DNA of 64,000 nt from Streptomyces sp. NBC_00663 (GCF_036226885.1 NZ_CP109027.1:1054001-1118000); one strand, 5' to 3'; counted from the stretch's first letter, positions 42,179-50,274 are shown. Made by a program: numbers and translations. Notes: a model not told the origin generated them from the sequence alone.

Positions 42179-43147
42179 GTGGGACTCGGAGCGATCGATC
42201 TCAATCTTCTGGTGGCACTGGAAGCACTCCTGGAGGAGAAGAACGTCACGCACGCCGGTGTGCGCCTGTCCACCAGCCAGTCCGCGATGAGCGGCTCGCT
42301 GGCCCGGCTGCGCCGGCACTTCAACGACGAGCTGCTGGTGCGGGTGGGCCGCGAGTACGAGCTGACCCCGCTGGCCGAGCGACTGCTGCCCGTCGTGCAG
42401 TCCTCTCTGCACAAGGCGGAGGAGGCCCTCTCGCTGACCAGGCACTTCGACCCGACCCGCAGTCGGCAGCGGTTCTCCGTGGTGATGTCCGACTATGTGA
42501 TGACGGTGCTCGTGGAGCCCTTGCTGCGGGTCATCGCCGAGGAGGCGCCGGGGGTCCGCATCGACTTCCACCCGATCGTCGTCGGACAGCTGGAGACCGA
42601 GACGCATCTGCGCTGCCAGGACCTGATGATCGTGCCGCTCGGCTACCAGTTGCCGGGGGTCAGCGAGACCGTGATGCACGACCGGTTCGTGTGTCTGGTC
42701 GACCCCGACAATCCCCGGCTGGTGAACGGCCGGCTCACCCTGCGCGACCTGGCGGAGATGCCGCACGCGGCGTGCGCCATCGGCAAGCTGACGCCCGCCG
42801 ACCGCCAGCTGGAGACCCTCGGCATCACGCCGAAGGTGCAGGTCAGCACGCCCGGCTTCAATGTGCTGCCATTCCTGGTCGGCGGCACCGATCTGGTCAC
42901 CCTCGTGCCCGAGCGGCTGGCCCGGCGCTACGAGTCCTTCGCGCGCTGTGCCGTCGTACCGACGCCGTTCCCGGACGTACCGCTGGTGGAGGCCATGTAC
43001 TGGCACCACAACCGGCACTCCGACCCGGCCCATCGCTGGCTGCGGGAGACGGTCCGGCGGATCGGCGCCTCGCTCGGGGAGGAGATCGCCGCCGCGGATG
43101 ACAGCCATGGTGAACACGCGTTTCCGGAGCTGCCCGTCGCTTCCTAG
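42179..43147 (+). CDS. NodD-like LysR-family transcriptional regulator
   Basis: 322 residues from GTG 42179, preceded by GGAAGGGG; a TTG at 42128 would add 17 residues without a ribosome site. GAIDLNLLVALEALLEEKNVTHAGVRLSTSQSAMSGSLARLRRHFNDELLVRVGREYELTPLAERL is the helix-turn-helix and it aligns by eye with NodD-type regulators (IDLNLLVALDAL..., FDPTRSRQRFSVVMSDYVMTVLVEPLLRVIAEEAPGVRIDF). NodD and its relatives respond to flavonoids and other plant phenolics. Position next to the monooxygenase/extradiol operons makes it the likely activator. Confidence 0.9.
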   Translation: MGLGAIDLNLLVALEALLEEKNVTHAGVRLSTSQSAMSGSLARLRRHFNDELLVRVGREYELTPLAERLLPVVQSSLHKAEEALSLTRHFDPTRSRQRFSVVMSDYVMTVLVEPLLRVIAEEAPGVRIDFHPIVVGQLETETHLRCQDLMIVPLGYQLPGVSETVMHDRFVCLVDPDNPRLVNGRLTLRDLAEMPHAACAIGKLTPADRQLETLGITPKVQVSTPGFNVLPFLVGGTDLVTLVPERLARRYESFARCAVVPTPFPDVPLVEAMYWHHNRHSDPAHRWLRETVRRIGASLGEEIAAADDSHGEHAFPELPVAS

Positions 43148-43186
43148 CGTGGACGGGAGACATCCCGAACCAACGCAGGAGGAGCC

Positions 43187-43963
43187 GTGAGCCGTACGCG
43201 TCTTCAGGGCCGTACCGTCGTCGTCACCGGAGCCGCACAGGGCCAGGGAGCCGCGGAGGTGACGGCGGCCGCCCGTGCGGGCGCCACGGTCGTCGCGACC
43301 GACGTCCTGGACGAGACGGGCGAGAAGCTCGCCGCGTCCCTGCGCGCCGACGGCCTCGACGTCCGCTACCGGCATCTGGACGTGTCCTCGCCGGACGACT
43401 GGGCCGCCCTCAGGGGCGGCCTCGACGTCGTGCACGGGCTGGTGAACAACGCGGGCATCCCGATGCGGGCCCGCCTCGGCGAGGTCGAACTCGCCGACTG
43501 GGAGAGGGCGTTCGCGGTCAACACCACGGGCGCCCTGCTCGGCATCCAGGCCCTCACCCCGCTGATGCCGCCGGGCTCCGCCATCGTCAACGTCGGCTCG
43601 GTGGCCGGACTCACCGCGCACCACGCGGTCGCCTACACGGCCAGCAAGTGGGCCCTGCGCGGCCTCTCCAAGGTGGCGGCACTGGAGTTGGCGCCCCGCG
43701 GCATCCGTACGAACGTCATCCACCCCGGCTACATCGAGACGCCCCTGATGGCCACCGCGAACCCGGTGTTCGTCGAGGCCCATCTGGCGATGACCCCGCA
43801 GGGACGCCCCGGCACGGCCGACGAGGTGGCGCCGCTGGTGGTCTATCTGCTGTCGGACGAGTCGTCGTACGTGAACGGCGCGGAGATCACGGTCGACGGC
43901 GGGTACGCGGCGCACGGCGGGGTGAAGGCGATCACGAACGCGCTGGACGCACCGGGCGCCTGA
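43187..43963 (+). CDS. Short-chain dehydrogenase/reductase of the aromatic cluster
   Basis: 258 residues. VVVTGAAQGQGAAEVTAAARAG (cofactor loop; Asp after beta-2 in VVATDVLDE suggests NAD), VNNAGIPMRARLG, VGSVAGLTAHHAVAYTASKWALRGLSK (Ser, Tyr, Lys) and VNGAEITVDGGYAAHGG are the classical SDR landmarks. GCAGGAGGAGCC precedes the GTG start. It follows the LysR gene by 39 bases on the same strand and ends at a strong bidirectional terminator, so it may be in the LysR transcript. Likely oxidises an alcohol intermediate. Confidence 0.88.
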   Translation: MSRTRLQGRTVVVTGAAQGQGAAEVTAAARAGATVVATDVLDETGEKLAASLRADGLDVRYRHLDVSSPDDWAALRGGLDVVHGLVNNAGIPMRARLGEVELADWERAFAVNTTGALLGIQALTPLMPPGSAIVNVGSVAGLTAHHAVAYTASKWALRGLSKVAALELAPRGIRTNVIHPGYIETPLMATANPVFVEAHLAMTPQGRPGTADEVAPLVVYLLSDESSYVNGAEITVDGGYAAHGGVKAITNALDAPGA

Positions 43964-43969
43964 CACAGG

Positions 43970-44000
43970 AAAGGGCCGGGGCTTGTCGCCCCGGCCCTTT
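43970..44000. terminator. Strong bidirectional terminator
   Basis: AAAGGGCCGGGGC (43970-43982), loop TTGTC, GCCCCGGCCCTTT (43988-44000), then T: a perfect 13-bp stem with A-rich and T-rich ends, located between the convergent SDR and MFS genes. Classic rho-independent terminator usable from both sides. Confidence 0.92.
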
Positions 44001-44014
44001 TCGCTGTCCGTCGG

Positions 44015-45532
44015 TCAGACGGCCGCGGGCTGCACCGCCGCGTCGACCGTCGAGCGGGCGGTGCTCTTGCGGACCAGGAGCAGGGTGACCACCGCGCCGA
44101 GCAGGGAGGCGCAGCCGCAGATGACCACGCCGACGGCCATGCCGTGGGCGAGGGCGTCCTGGGCGGCGGCGCGGGCGCTGTCGCTGCCGGCGTTGACGAC
44201 GGCGAGCGGACCGGCGGCCGCCTCCATCCCCGCGTCCGCGCCGGACAGCTTGCCCACCAGCGCGGAGGACGCGAGGCTCATCGCGACCGTGCTGATCACG
44301 GCGGGGCCGAGACCCTGGCCGAACTCACGGACCAGGCTGGTCGCGCCGGAGGCCATGCCGGTCATGTTGAGCGGTACGGCGTTGACGGCGGCCGAGGTCA
44401 GCGAGGACACCACGCAGATGAAGCCGATGCCGAGCAGCAGCACCGGGCCGATGAAGGCGGCCAGGGACGTGGTGGTGATGGGCAGGGCGGCGATCCAGAA
44501 CTGGCCGGCGGCCATCGGCAGCAGTCCGCCGACCAGCAGCAGGCGCGGCTCCACCCGGGTGAGCATCCTGCTCAGCACGGGCGCGAGGAGCAGCGGGATG
44601 AGCTGAAGGATCACGAACGGCATGCCGGCCTTGAGCGCGCTGAGGTGCATGACGGCGCCGAGCCGGATGGAGACGCAGTAGGCGGTGCCGATGAAGCCGA
44701 ACATGCCGGCCAGCGCCACCACGGCCGCCGCCGCGAACGACGGGATCTTCAGCAGGTCGAAGTTGAACATGGGCGAGTCGGCACGCTTCTCCACGACGAC
44801 GAAGGCGGCCAGGGCCACCGCGGCGAGGGACAGGGTGCCGACGATCGCCGGGCTGCTCCAGCCGCGCTCGCCGCCCTCGATGATGCCCCAGAGCAGAGCG
44901 GTCAGTCCGACGGCGACGGTGATCTGGCCGGGCCAGTCCAGGGCGCGGCCCTCGGGGGCCTTGGAGTCGGTGACCAGGAACCAGCTGGAGACGCCGACGA
45001 TCAGTCCGAGGACGACCGGCGGTACGAACGCCCAGCGGAAGTCGGCGACGGTGGCGAGCACACCGGAGGACAGCGGGCCGACGGCCGAGGCGAGGGAGAT
45101 GCTCAGCGCCCAGGTGGACACGGCTTTCGCCCGGTCCTTCTCGTCCGGGGTGGCGGCCGCGATCACCGCGAGGGAGCTGGGGAAGAGCGCGGCGGCACCG
45201 ATACCGGCCAGGGCCTGGCCGATCCACAGCATCTCGATGTTCTGGGAGGTCGCGTTCAGCAGCTCACCGAGCGCGAGCACGAATCCGCCGAGCACCAGAA
45301 GCCTTTTACGGCCGAACAGATCGCCCACCACACCGAAATTCAGCTCGAGAATCGCGGTGGGCAGAATGAAGGCGGACGTCACCCACGCCACCTGAGAACC
45401 GGATGCGCCGAATGCGGCCTGTATTTCGCCGTTGATGGGCGAGGGCACGGTAATACACAGCTGTGCGGCGGCCACGGCCAGACAGCAGGCTATGAGGGTT
45501 CCCCTGTCGAGTCTTTTCAGCACGCTTGTCAT
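44015..45532 (-). CDS. DHA2-type MFS transporter
   Basis: 505 residues with about 14 hydrophobic helices. ELNFGVVGDLFGRKRLLVLGG is motif A between helices 2 and 3; AGIGAAALFPSSLAVIAAATP follows; LASAVGPLSSGVLA resembles antiporter motif C. This is the EmrB/QacA (DHA2) family of proton-driven drug exporters, consistent with efflux of an aromatic substrate or toxic intermediate. It is the third gene of a minus-strand operon SDR-VOC-MFS: its ATG overlaps the VOC stop (ATGA). The basic C-terminus RKSTARSTVDAAVQPAAV is cytoplasmic. Confidence 0.9.
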   Translation of the reverse strand: MTSVLKRLDRGTLIACCLAVAAAQLCITVPSPINGEIQAAFGASGSQVAWVTSAFILPTAILELNFGVVGDLFGRKRLLVLGGFVLALGELLNATSQNIEMLWIGQALAGIGAAALFPSSLAVIAAATPDEKDRAKAVSTWALSISLASAVGPLSSGVLATVADFRWAFVPPVVLGLIVGVSSWFLVTDSKAPEGRALDWPGQITVAVGLTALLWGIIEGGERGWSSPAIVGTLSLAAVALAAFVVVEKRADSPMFNFDLLKIPSFAAAAVVALAGMFGFIGTAYCVSIRLGAVMHLSALKAGMPFVILQLIPLLLAPVLSRMLTRVEPRLLLVGGLLPMAAGQFWIAALPITTTSLAAFIGPVLLLGIGFICVVSSLTSAAVNAVPLNMTGMASGATSLVREFGQGLGPAVISTVAMSLASSALVGKLSGADAGMEAAAGPLAVVNAGSDSARAAAQDALAHGMAVGVVICGCASLLGAVVTLLLVRKSTARSTVDAAVQPAAV

Positions 45533-45945
45533 TCCGTACTCCGTCGCTCTATGAGTTCGATGAGATTTCCCTCGGGGTCGGTGACCCAGGCCATGCGCAC
45601 TCCGGGCTCGGGGGACGGTCCCGGTGCGACGGCCTCGCCCGCTCCATGGGCCACCAGGGCCGCGTGGACGGGGTCGAGTTCAGGGGTGGTGACCGCGAAG
45701 TGGCCGTATCCCTCGGTGAGGACGGCGGTGATCGGGTCGGGGGCCCTGAGGCCCGGTGCGGAGCCCGTGCGGGCCAGCAGTTCGAGGCGCCAGCCGTGCG
45801 GATGTTCCAGGACGACACCGCTGAGGCCGGGGCCTTCGAGACGGAACTCGAAGACCGGCTTCAGTCCGAACGCGGCCTGGTACCAGGCGGTTTGGGCGTC
45901 GAGATCCCGTACGTTGACGCCCACGTGGTCGAAGCGCACGTCCAC
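45529..45945 (-). CDS. Single-domain VOC/glyoxalase-like protein
   Basis: 138 residues from GTG 45945, one base after the stop of the upstream SDR gene; the longer frame overlaps the SDR. VDVRFDHVGVNVRDLDAQTAWYQAAFGLKPVFEF, LSGVVLEHPHGWRLELLARTG, EGYGHFAVTTPELDPVHAALVAHGAG and MAWVTDPEGNLIELIERR give paired beta-alpha-beta-beta-beta modules with candidate metal ligands His7, Glu (RLELL), His (YGHFAV) and Glu (NLIELI). That set fits a glyoxalase I, fosfomycin-resistance or isomerase-like metalloenzyme. Translationally coupled to the MFS gene. Role in the aromatic cluster is inferred from position. Confidence 0.83.
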   Translation of the reverse strand: MDVRFDHVGVNVRDLDAQTAWYQAAFGLKPVFEFRLEGPGLSGVVLEHPHGWRLELLARTGSAPGLRAPDPITAVLTEGYGHFAVTTPELDPVHAALVAHGAGEAVAPGPSPEPGVRMAWVTDPEGNLIELIERRSTE

Positions 45946-45946
45946 A

Positions 45947-46717
45947 TCAGCCCGCCATGGCGCTGTCGCCGCCGTCGACCATGAGGTTCGCGCCGTTGAC
46001 GAAGGCCGCCTCGTCGGAGCAGAGGAAGACGGCGGCCCGCGCGATGTCCTCCGGCTCACCGACCCGGCCGACCGGGATCCGCGCCTCCAGCTGGGCTCTC
46101 GGGCCGTCCGGGTCGTCGAGGAAGGGAGCGGTGGCCGAGGTCCTGGTCATGCCGGGGGCGATGGTGTTGACGCGGATGTGATGCGGGGCGCCGGCCGCGC
46201 ACAGGTGCTTGCTCATCGCCAGCACCCCGCCCTTGGCCGCGCCGTGCGGCACCATCGGCATGAACGGGGCGCCGCGCACGGCGGCCACCGACGCCACGTT
46301 GAGCACGGCGCCGCCACCGCGGGCGATCAGGTGCGGCCAGGCCGCCCGCGTGCAGAAGTACGGGATGTCGAGCTCGTTCCTGATGGTGAAGTACCAGTCG
46401 TCGGCCGGCATCGTCTCGAACGGCCCGTTCCGCAGCGCGGAGGCGTTGTTGTAGAGGATGTCGATCCCGCCGAAGGCCTCGATCCCGGCGTCGATCCACT
46501 CCCGGGCCCCGGCCTCGGTGGACAGGTCGACGGGGGCGAGGGAGCGCATGACTCCCCCGGCCTTCTCGATCATTTCCACGGTTTCGGCCGCACTGTCCTC
46601 GTCAATGTCACAGCCGAATACCAGCGCGCCCTCAGCCGCGAATATCTGGGCGGCCGCGCGGCCGATTCCGGCTCCCGTTCCGCTGATGAAGGCGATTTTT
46701 CCCGCCAGTCGACCCAT
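45947..46717 (-). CDS. SDR with His in place of the catalytic Tyr
   Basis: 256 residues. AFISGTGAGIGRAAAQIFAAEG (cofactor), FGCDIDEDSA (Asp, NAD-type), NNASALRNG, VASVAAVRGAPFMPMVPHGAAKGGVLAMSK and FVNGANLMVDGGDSAMAG follow the SDR pattern. The active-site motif YxxxK reads HGAAK: His158 replaces Tyr, while Ser143 and Lys162 remain. Either another residue acts as acid, the reaction is not a hydride transfer to a carbonyl, or the protein is a non-catalytic subunit. It is the first gene of the operon with VOC and MFS. GGAACAAGGGG precedes the ATG. Confidence 0.87.
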   Translation of the reverse strand: MGRLAGKIAFISGTGAGIGRAAAQIFAAEGALVFGCDIDEDSAAETVEMIEKAGGVMRSLAPVDLSTEAGAREWIDAGIEAFGGIDILYNNASALRNGPFETMPADDWYFTIRNELDIPYFCTRAAWPHLIARGGGAVLNVASVAAVRGAPFMPMVPHGAAKGGVLAMSKHLCAAGAPHHIRVNTIAPGMTRTSATAPFLDDPDGPRAQLEARIPVGRVGEPEDIARAAVFLCSDEAAFVNGANLMVDGGDSAMAG

Positions 46718-46840
46718 GATTGTTCAAGCCCCTTGTTCCGTCCCGCCGAAGTGCGGTGGTGGCAGCGTAGGGAGGGGGTTTGGCCAGAACAAGAAATGCG
46801 TCGGCGAATCGCCATCGGGGGTTCGTATGGCTGGTATGCG

Positions 46841-46880
46841 GCGCAGTAGGCCGGTCCGGGCGCGGACCGGCCTACTGCGC
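46841..46880. terminator. Perfect 18-bp stem-loop downstream of a quinone oxidoreductase gene
   Basis: GCGCAGTAGGCCGGTCCG (46841-46858), loop GGCG, CGGACCGGCCTACTGCGC (46863-46880). It begins 16 bases after the stop of the minus-strand gene at 46896, so it probably terminates that transcript; there is no T-run. Confidence 0.75.
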
Positions 46881-46895
46881 CCGGGGCCGGGCCGG

Positions 46896-47816
46896 CTACC
46901 CCACGTCCAGCACCGCCTTCCCCCGCAGCCGGCGCTCGCTCAACGCGGCCACGGCGTCCGCGACCTTGTCCCACGGGCCGCGCCAGCCGACCGGCACCCG
47001 GAGCTTGCCGGCGGCGACCAGGGCGAGCAGGCGGTCCAGCTGCGCGCGGCGGTCGGTGAGGCCGCCGCCGTTGTAGACCGACACGACCGACCGGGGCGCG
47101 GGGCTGCCCAGGGTGGAGCCGACCGGCAGCGCGGCCTCCCCGCCGGATGCCCAGCCGACGCTCTGGAGAGTGCCGCCGGACGCCAACAGGCCATAGGCGG
47201 TAACCAGTTGGGCGCCGCCCACGGTGTCGATGACGATGTCGACCGGCCGCGTCACCCGTTCCGGGCCGGACACCGCCTCGTCGGCCCCGAGCTCGCCCAC
47301 CCACCGGCGTCCGTCCTCGGACCCGGCCACACCGATGACGTACGCCCCGCCGAGCGCCGCGAGCTGCACCGCGAAGCCGCCCACCCCGCCGGACGCGCCG
47401 GTGACCAGGACCCGGCGGCCGAGCAGTGGTCCCGCCTGTTCCAGCGCGCGCAGGGCGGTGCCCGCGGCGACCGGCAGGGCGGCGGCCTCGCCGAGGTCGA
47501 CGCCGTCCGGGACGACGGCCAGGTCGGCCACGTCCAGGGCGCGCAGCGCGGCGAAACCGCCGCCCTCCCCGAACCCCACGACCCGGCTTCCCACCACCGG
47601 CCCGTCGCCGTCGGCCGCGGCCCGCACCACGACGCCGGCCGAGTCGAAGCCGATCACCTGACCGGGCTCTCCGTGCTCGGCGAAATACAGCTCGGCGGCG
47701 TTGAGGGAGGTGTGCCGCACCTCCACGAGCACCTGGCCCGGCCCGGGTTGCGGGTCGGGCGCGTCTCCCGGACGCAGCCGTCCGGGTACTTCCTGGTCCA
47801 CGATCAGTGCGCGCAT
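46896..47816 (-). CDS. MDR-family quinone oxidoreductase-like protein
   Basis: 306 residues from ATG 47816 (AGAGGGG upstream). MRALIVDQEVPGRLRPGDAPDPQPGPGQVLVEVRHTSLNAAELYF is the GroES-like domain; RRVLVTGASGGVGGFAVQLAALGGAYVIGVAGSEDGRRWVGELGADEAV is the NADPH-binding Rossmann motif; there are no zinc ligands. It resembles the proteins of the enoyl-reductase/zeta-crystallin branch that reduce alkenals or quinones. Terminated by the 18-bp stem at 46841 and divergent from a methyltransferase gene. It is a distant paralogue of the protein encoded at 20686. Confidence 0.87.
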   Translation of the reverse strand: MRALIVDQEVPGRLRPGDAPDPQPGPGQVLVEVRHTSLNAAELYFAEHGEPGQVIGFDSAGVVVRAAADGDGPVVGSRVVGFGEGGGFAALRALDVADLAVVPDGVDLGEAAALPVAAGTALRALEQAGPLLGRRVLVTGASGGVGGFAVQLAALGGAYVIGVAGSEDGRRWVGELGADEAVSGPERVTRPVDIVIDTVGGAQLVTAYGLLASGGTLQSVGWASGGEAALPVGSTLGSPAPRSVVSVYNGGGLTDRRAQLDRLLALVAAGKLRVPVGWRGPWDKVADAVAALSERRLRGKAVLDVG

Positions 47817-47934
47817 CGCGTGCCCCTCTCGGCAACGTCGGTTTCTCGTCGACATGGGCCGTACGGCCACGCCAACCCCGGCCGATCCGGACTTCTTCCC
47901 CCCGTTCCCCGCCGGTTGGGGGTTGGATGACGTC

Positions 47935-48762
47935 ATGAGCACCGAGGAGCACGCGCGGTTCATGCGGGCCAACCAGGCGAACTGGGACGCCCGCACGCCC
48001 GTCCATCTCGCCAGCCGCTTCTACGGGCTCGACGAGGATCTGGACCCCGCCCGCTGGTTCGCCGACTTCGAGTGGGACGACCTCGGTGACCTCTCCGGCC
48101 GCGACGTGCTCCATCTCCAGTGCCATCTGGGTACGGAGACGCTCGCCTTCGCCCAGCGCGGTGCCCGCGCGACCGGCCTCGACTTCTCCGCGGCGTCGGT
48201 GGCGGCGGCACGGGACATCGCGGCGAAGGCGGGCCTCGACGTCGGCTATGTCCAGGCCGATGTGTACGACGCCGTGGAGGCCCTGGACGGACGGCGGTTC
48301 GACGTCGTCTACACCGGCAAGGGCGCGCTGTGCTATCTGCCCGACCTGGCACGGTGGGCGGGCGTGGTCAGCCGACTCCTGCGTCCCGGCGGGCGGTTGT
48401 ACCTCGTCGAGTTCCATCCCCTCCTCAACTCCCTGGGCCCCAAGCCCGCCCCGGGTGAAGGCCCCGAACTGCTGCTGCGTCACGACTACCTGGGCGGCGG
48501 CGGAGCCGTGCACCGGGACGCGACACACACGTACACCGACGGGCCGCCCGTCGAGGGGGCCACGGACAGTTACGAGTGGATGCACGGAATAAGCGAGGTC
48601 CTCAACGCGTTGGTGGGAGCAGGACTGACCGTCCGGCGCCTCACCGAGAGCGACGAGCTGCCCTGGCCGCGCTGGCCGCGGATGGAGCGCACGGGGTCCG
48701 GCTGGTGGCGTCTCCCCGAGCCGCGCATCCCCCTTCTCTACGGACTCCTCGCCACCCGCTGA
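47935..48762 (+). CDS. Class I SAM-dependent methyltransferase
   Basis: 275 residues from ATG 47935 (MSTEEHARFMRANQANWDARTPVHLAS); an upstream ATG at 47854 is in frame but has no ribosome site and overlaps the promoter region. VLHLQCHLGTETLAFAQRGARATGLDFSAASVAAARDIAAKAG is motif I and the acidic loop; VGYVQADVYDAVEALDGRRFDVVYTGKGALCYLPDLARWAGVVSRLLRPGGRLYLVEFHPL completes the core. The subgroup starting 'NQANWDARTPVH' is widespread in actinobacteria with no assigned substrate. It precedes the rho-like gene but a 239-base leader separates them. Confidence 0.87.
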   Translation: MSTEEHARFMRANQANWDARTPVHLASRFYGLDEDLDPARWFADFEWDDLGDLSGRDVLHLQCHLGTETLAFAQRGARATGLDFSAASVAAARDIAAKAGLDVGYVQADVYDAVEALDGRRFDVVYTGKGALCYLPDLARWAGVVSRLLRPGGRLYLVEFHPLLNSLGPKPAPGEGPELLLRHDYLGGGGAVHRDATHTYTDGPPVEGATDSYEWMHGISEVLNALVGAGLTVRRLTESDELPWPRWPRMERTGSGWWRLPEPRIPLLYGLLATR

Positions 48763-49001
48763 CCCGGCGTGGTACGGTCCTGCTAGCACTTGTGTACGCC
48801 CAGTCGTGGGCGCCGGTGCCAGTTCTCTCCACAGTTCGCCGGTCGTCGTACCGGCCTCTCTCCACCACATCCTCGTGATCGACAGATCCGCCGTGTGGTT
48901 TCCCCGCCGCTCGAAGGCGCTGTGTCCGCCTTCCCTCTCGTTCGCGGCCTCCCTCCCTTCCGTATGCCTCATGCCGTACGTCCGTGAAAGGACTCACCAC
49001 C
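48763..49001 (+). promoter_or_regulatory. C-rich leader upstream of the short rho gene
   Basis: 239 bases without a supported gene. The last 170 bases are strongly C/T-rich and G-poor for this genome (for example CCTCTCTCCACCACATCC and CCTCCCTCCCTTCC), the composition Rho prefers for loading. A TGCTAGCACT element at 48781 could be part of a -10 region; I cannot assign a clear -35. Confidence 0.5.
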
Positions 49002-50132
49002 ATGACCACCACTCTCGAACACCCCCCGGTCCAGCAGCAGGAACCCCCGGTCCGCGCCGTCACCGGCGTCCTCGACATCGACGCGAGCGGCAAGGGCCAT
49101 CTGCGCTCCGCCGACCTGCTGTCCCAGCCCACCGACCTTCAGGTCTCCCCCACGCTGATCCGCCGCCACGGCCTGCGCAAGGGCGACCTCGTCGACGGTG
49201 TGCGCGGCACCCAGCGCGCCCTCACCGAGGTCGCCCGGGTCAACGGCCGCACCCCCGACAAGAACCGTCGCCGCTTCGGCGACCTGACACCGCTTCACCC
49301 GCGCGAGCGCATCCGCCTCGAACACCCCGCGTCCGGCCTGACCGGCCGCGTCACCGATCTGCTCGCCCCCGTGGGCAAGGGACAGCGCGGGCTGATCGTG
49401 GCGCCGCCGAAGACCGGCAAGACGGTGCTGCTCCAGCAGATCGCGGCGGCCGTCGCCGGCAACCACCCCGAGTGCCGTCTCATGGTGGTGCTCCTCGACG
49501 AGCGGCCGGAGGAGGTCACCGACATGCGGCGCTCCGTGCGCGGTGAGGTGTACGCCTCCACCTTCGACCGGACGCCCAGGCAGCACATCGCGCTCGCCGA
49601 GCTCGTCATCGAGCGGGCCAAGCGGCTCGTCGAGGCGGGCGAGGACGTCGTGATCCTGCTCGACTCCCTGACCCGGCTGTGCCGGGCGCACAACAACGCG
49701 GCCGCCGCCGGGGGCCGCACGCTCAGCGGTGGTGTGGACGCGACCGCGCTGATCGGCCCGAAGCGCTTCTTCGGCGCCGCCCGGACGGCCGAGGAGGGCG
49801 GCTCGCTCACCATCCTGGCCACCGCCCTGGTGGAGACCGGTTCCCGGGCCGACGACTTCTTCTTCGAGGAGCTCAAGAGCACCGGCAACATGGAGCTCCG
49901 CCTCGACCGCGAACTCGCCGCCCGCCGTGTCTTCCCGGCCGTGGCCGTCAATCCCTCCGGCACCCGCCGCGAGGAACTCCTCCTGCCCCCGGCCGAGTTG
50001 ACCGCCGTACGCGGCCTGCGCCGGGCCCTTCAGAACAAGGACGGCCTGGAGACGCTGCTGGCCCGCATGCGCGAGACCCCGGACAACGCGACGTTCCTGC
50101 ACCGCATCCAGCCGACGCTGCCCACGGTCTGA
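49002..50132 (+). CDS. rho: Short Rho transcription-termination factor (second copy type)
   Basis: 376 residues from ATG 49002 (AAAGGA nine bases upstream). It has the OB-fold RNA domain (LDIDASGKGHLRSADLLSQPTDLQVSPTLIRRHGLRKGD) and the complete RecA-like motor: Walker A APPKTGKT (134-141), LDERPEEVTDM (166-175), Walker B and sensor ILLDSLTRL (218-226), GGVDATALIGPKRFFGAARTAEEGG and NPSGTRREELL. The N-terminal helical Rho_N domain and the long charged insertion of the main actinobacterial Rho (over 600 residues) are missing. RNP1 reads GKGHLRS where E. coli has GFGFLRS, so both aromatic RNA-stacking residues are replaced. Residues equivalent to the bicyclomycin-contact Met219, Ser266 and Gly337 are kept. 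Confidence 0.92.
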   Translation: MTTTLEHPPVQQQEPPVRAVTGVLDIDASGKGHLRSADLLSQPTDLQVSPTLIRRHGLRKGDLVDGVRGTQRALTEVARVNGRTPDKNRRRFGDLTPLHPRERIRLEHPASGLTGRVTDLLAPVGKGQRGLIVAPPKTGKTVLLQQIAAAVAGNHPECRLMVVLLDERPEEVTDMRRSVRGEVYASTFDRTPRQHIALAELVIERAKRLVEAGEDVVILLDSLTRLCRAHNNAAAAGGRTLSGGVDATALIGPKRFFGAARTAEEGGSLTILATALVETGSRADDFFFEELKSTGNMELRLDRELAARRVFPAVAVNPSGTRREELLLPPAELTAVRGLRRALQNKDGLETLLARMRETPDNATFLHRIQPTLPTV

Positions 50133-50274
50133 CGCACCGTCGACCGGTCCGGCCGGCCCGACCGATGGACGGGCGCCTGACGCCCCGCCGGTTCATCCCC
50201 CGTCCGGGTGCTCGCGCGCCTCGCCCCGGCCCGGGCAGCGCCGTAGACGGCGGGTCCGTTTCTACGTTTGCGGT

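Noticed and set aside
31930..46717. Antibiotic biosynthetic cluster
   Set aside because: ABM, cyclase and MFS names suggest it, but there is no PKS, NRPS, terpene or RiPP core gene; the enzyme set fits degradation better.
44144..46849. 901-codon plus-strand frame across MFS, VOC and SDR genes
   Set aside because: Antisense to three clear, coupled genes; composition is repetitive G/R/D/E with no domain.
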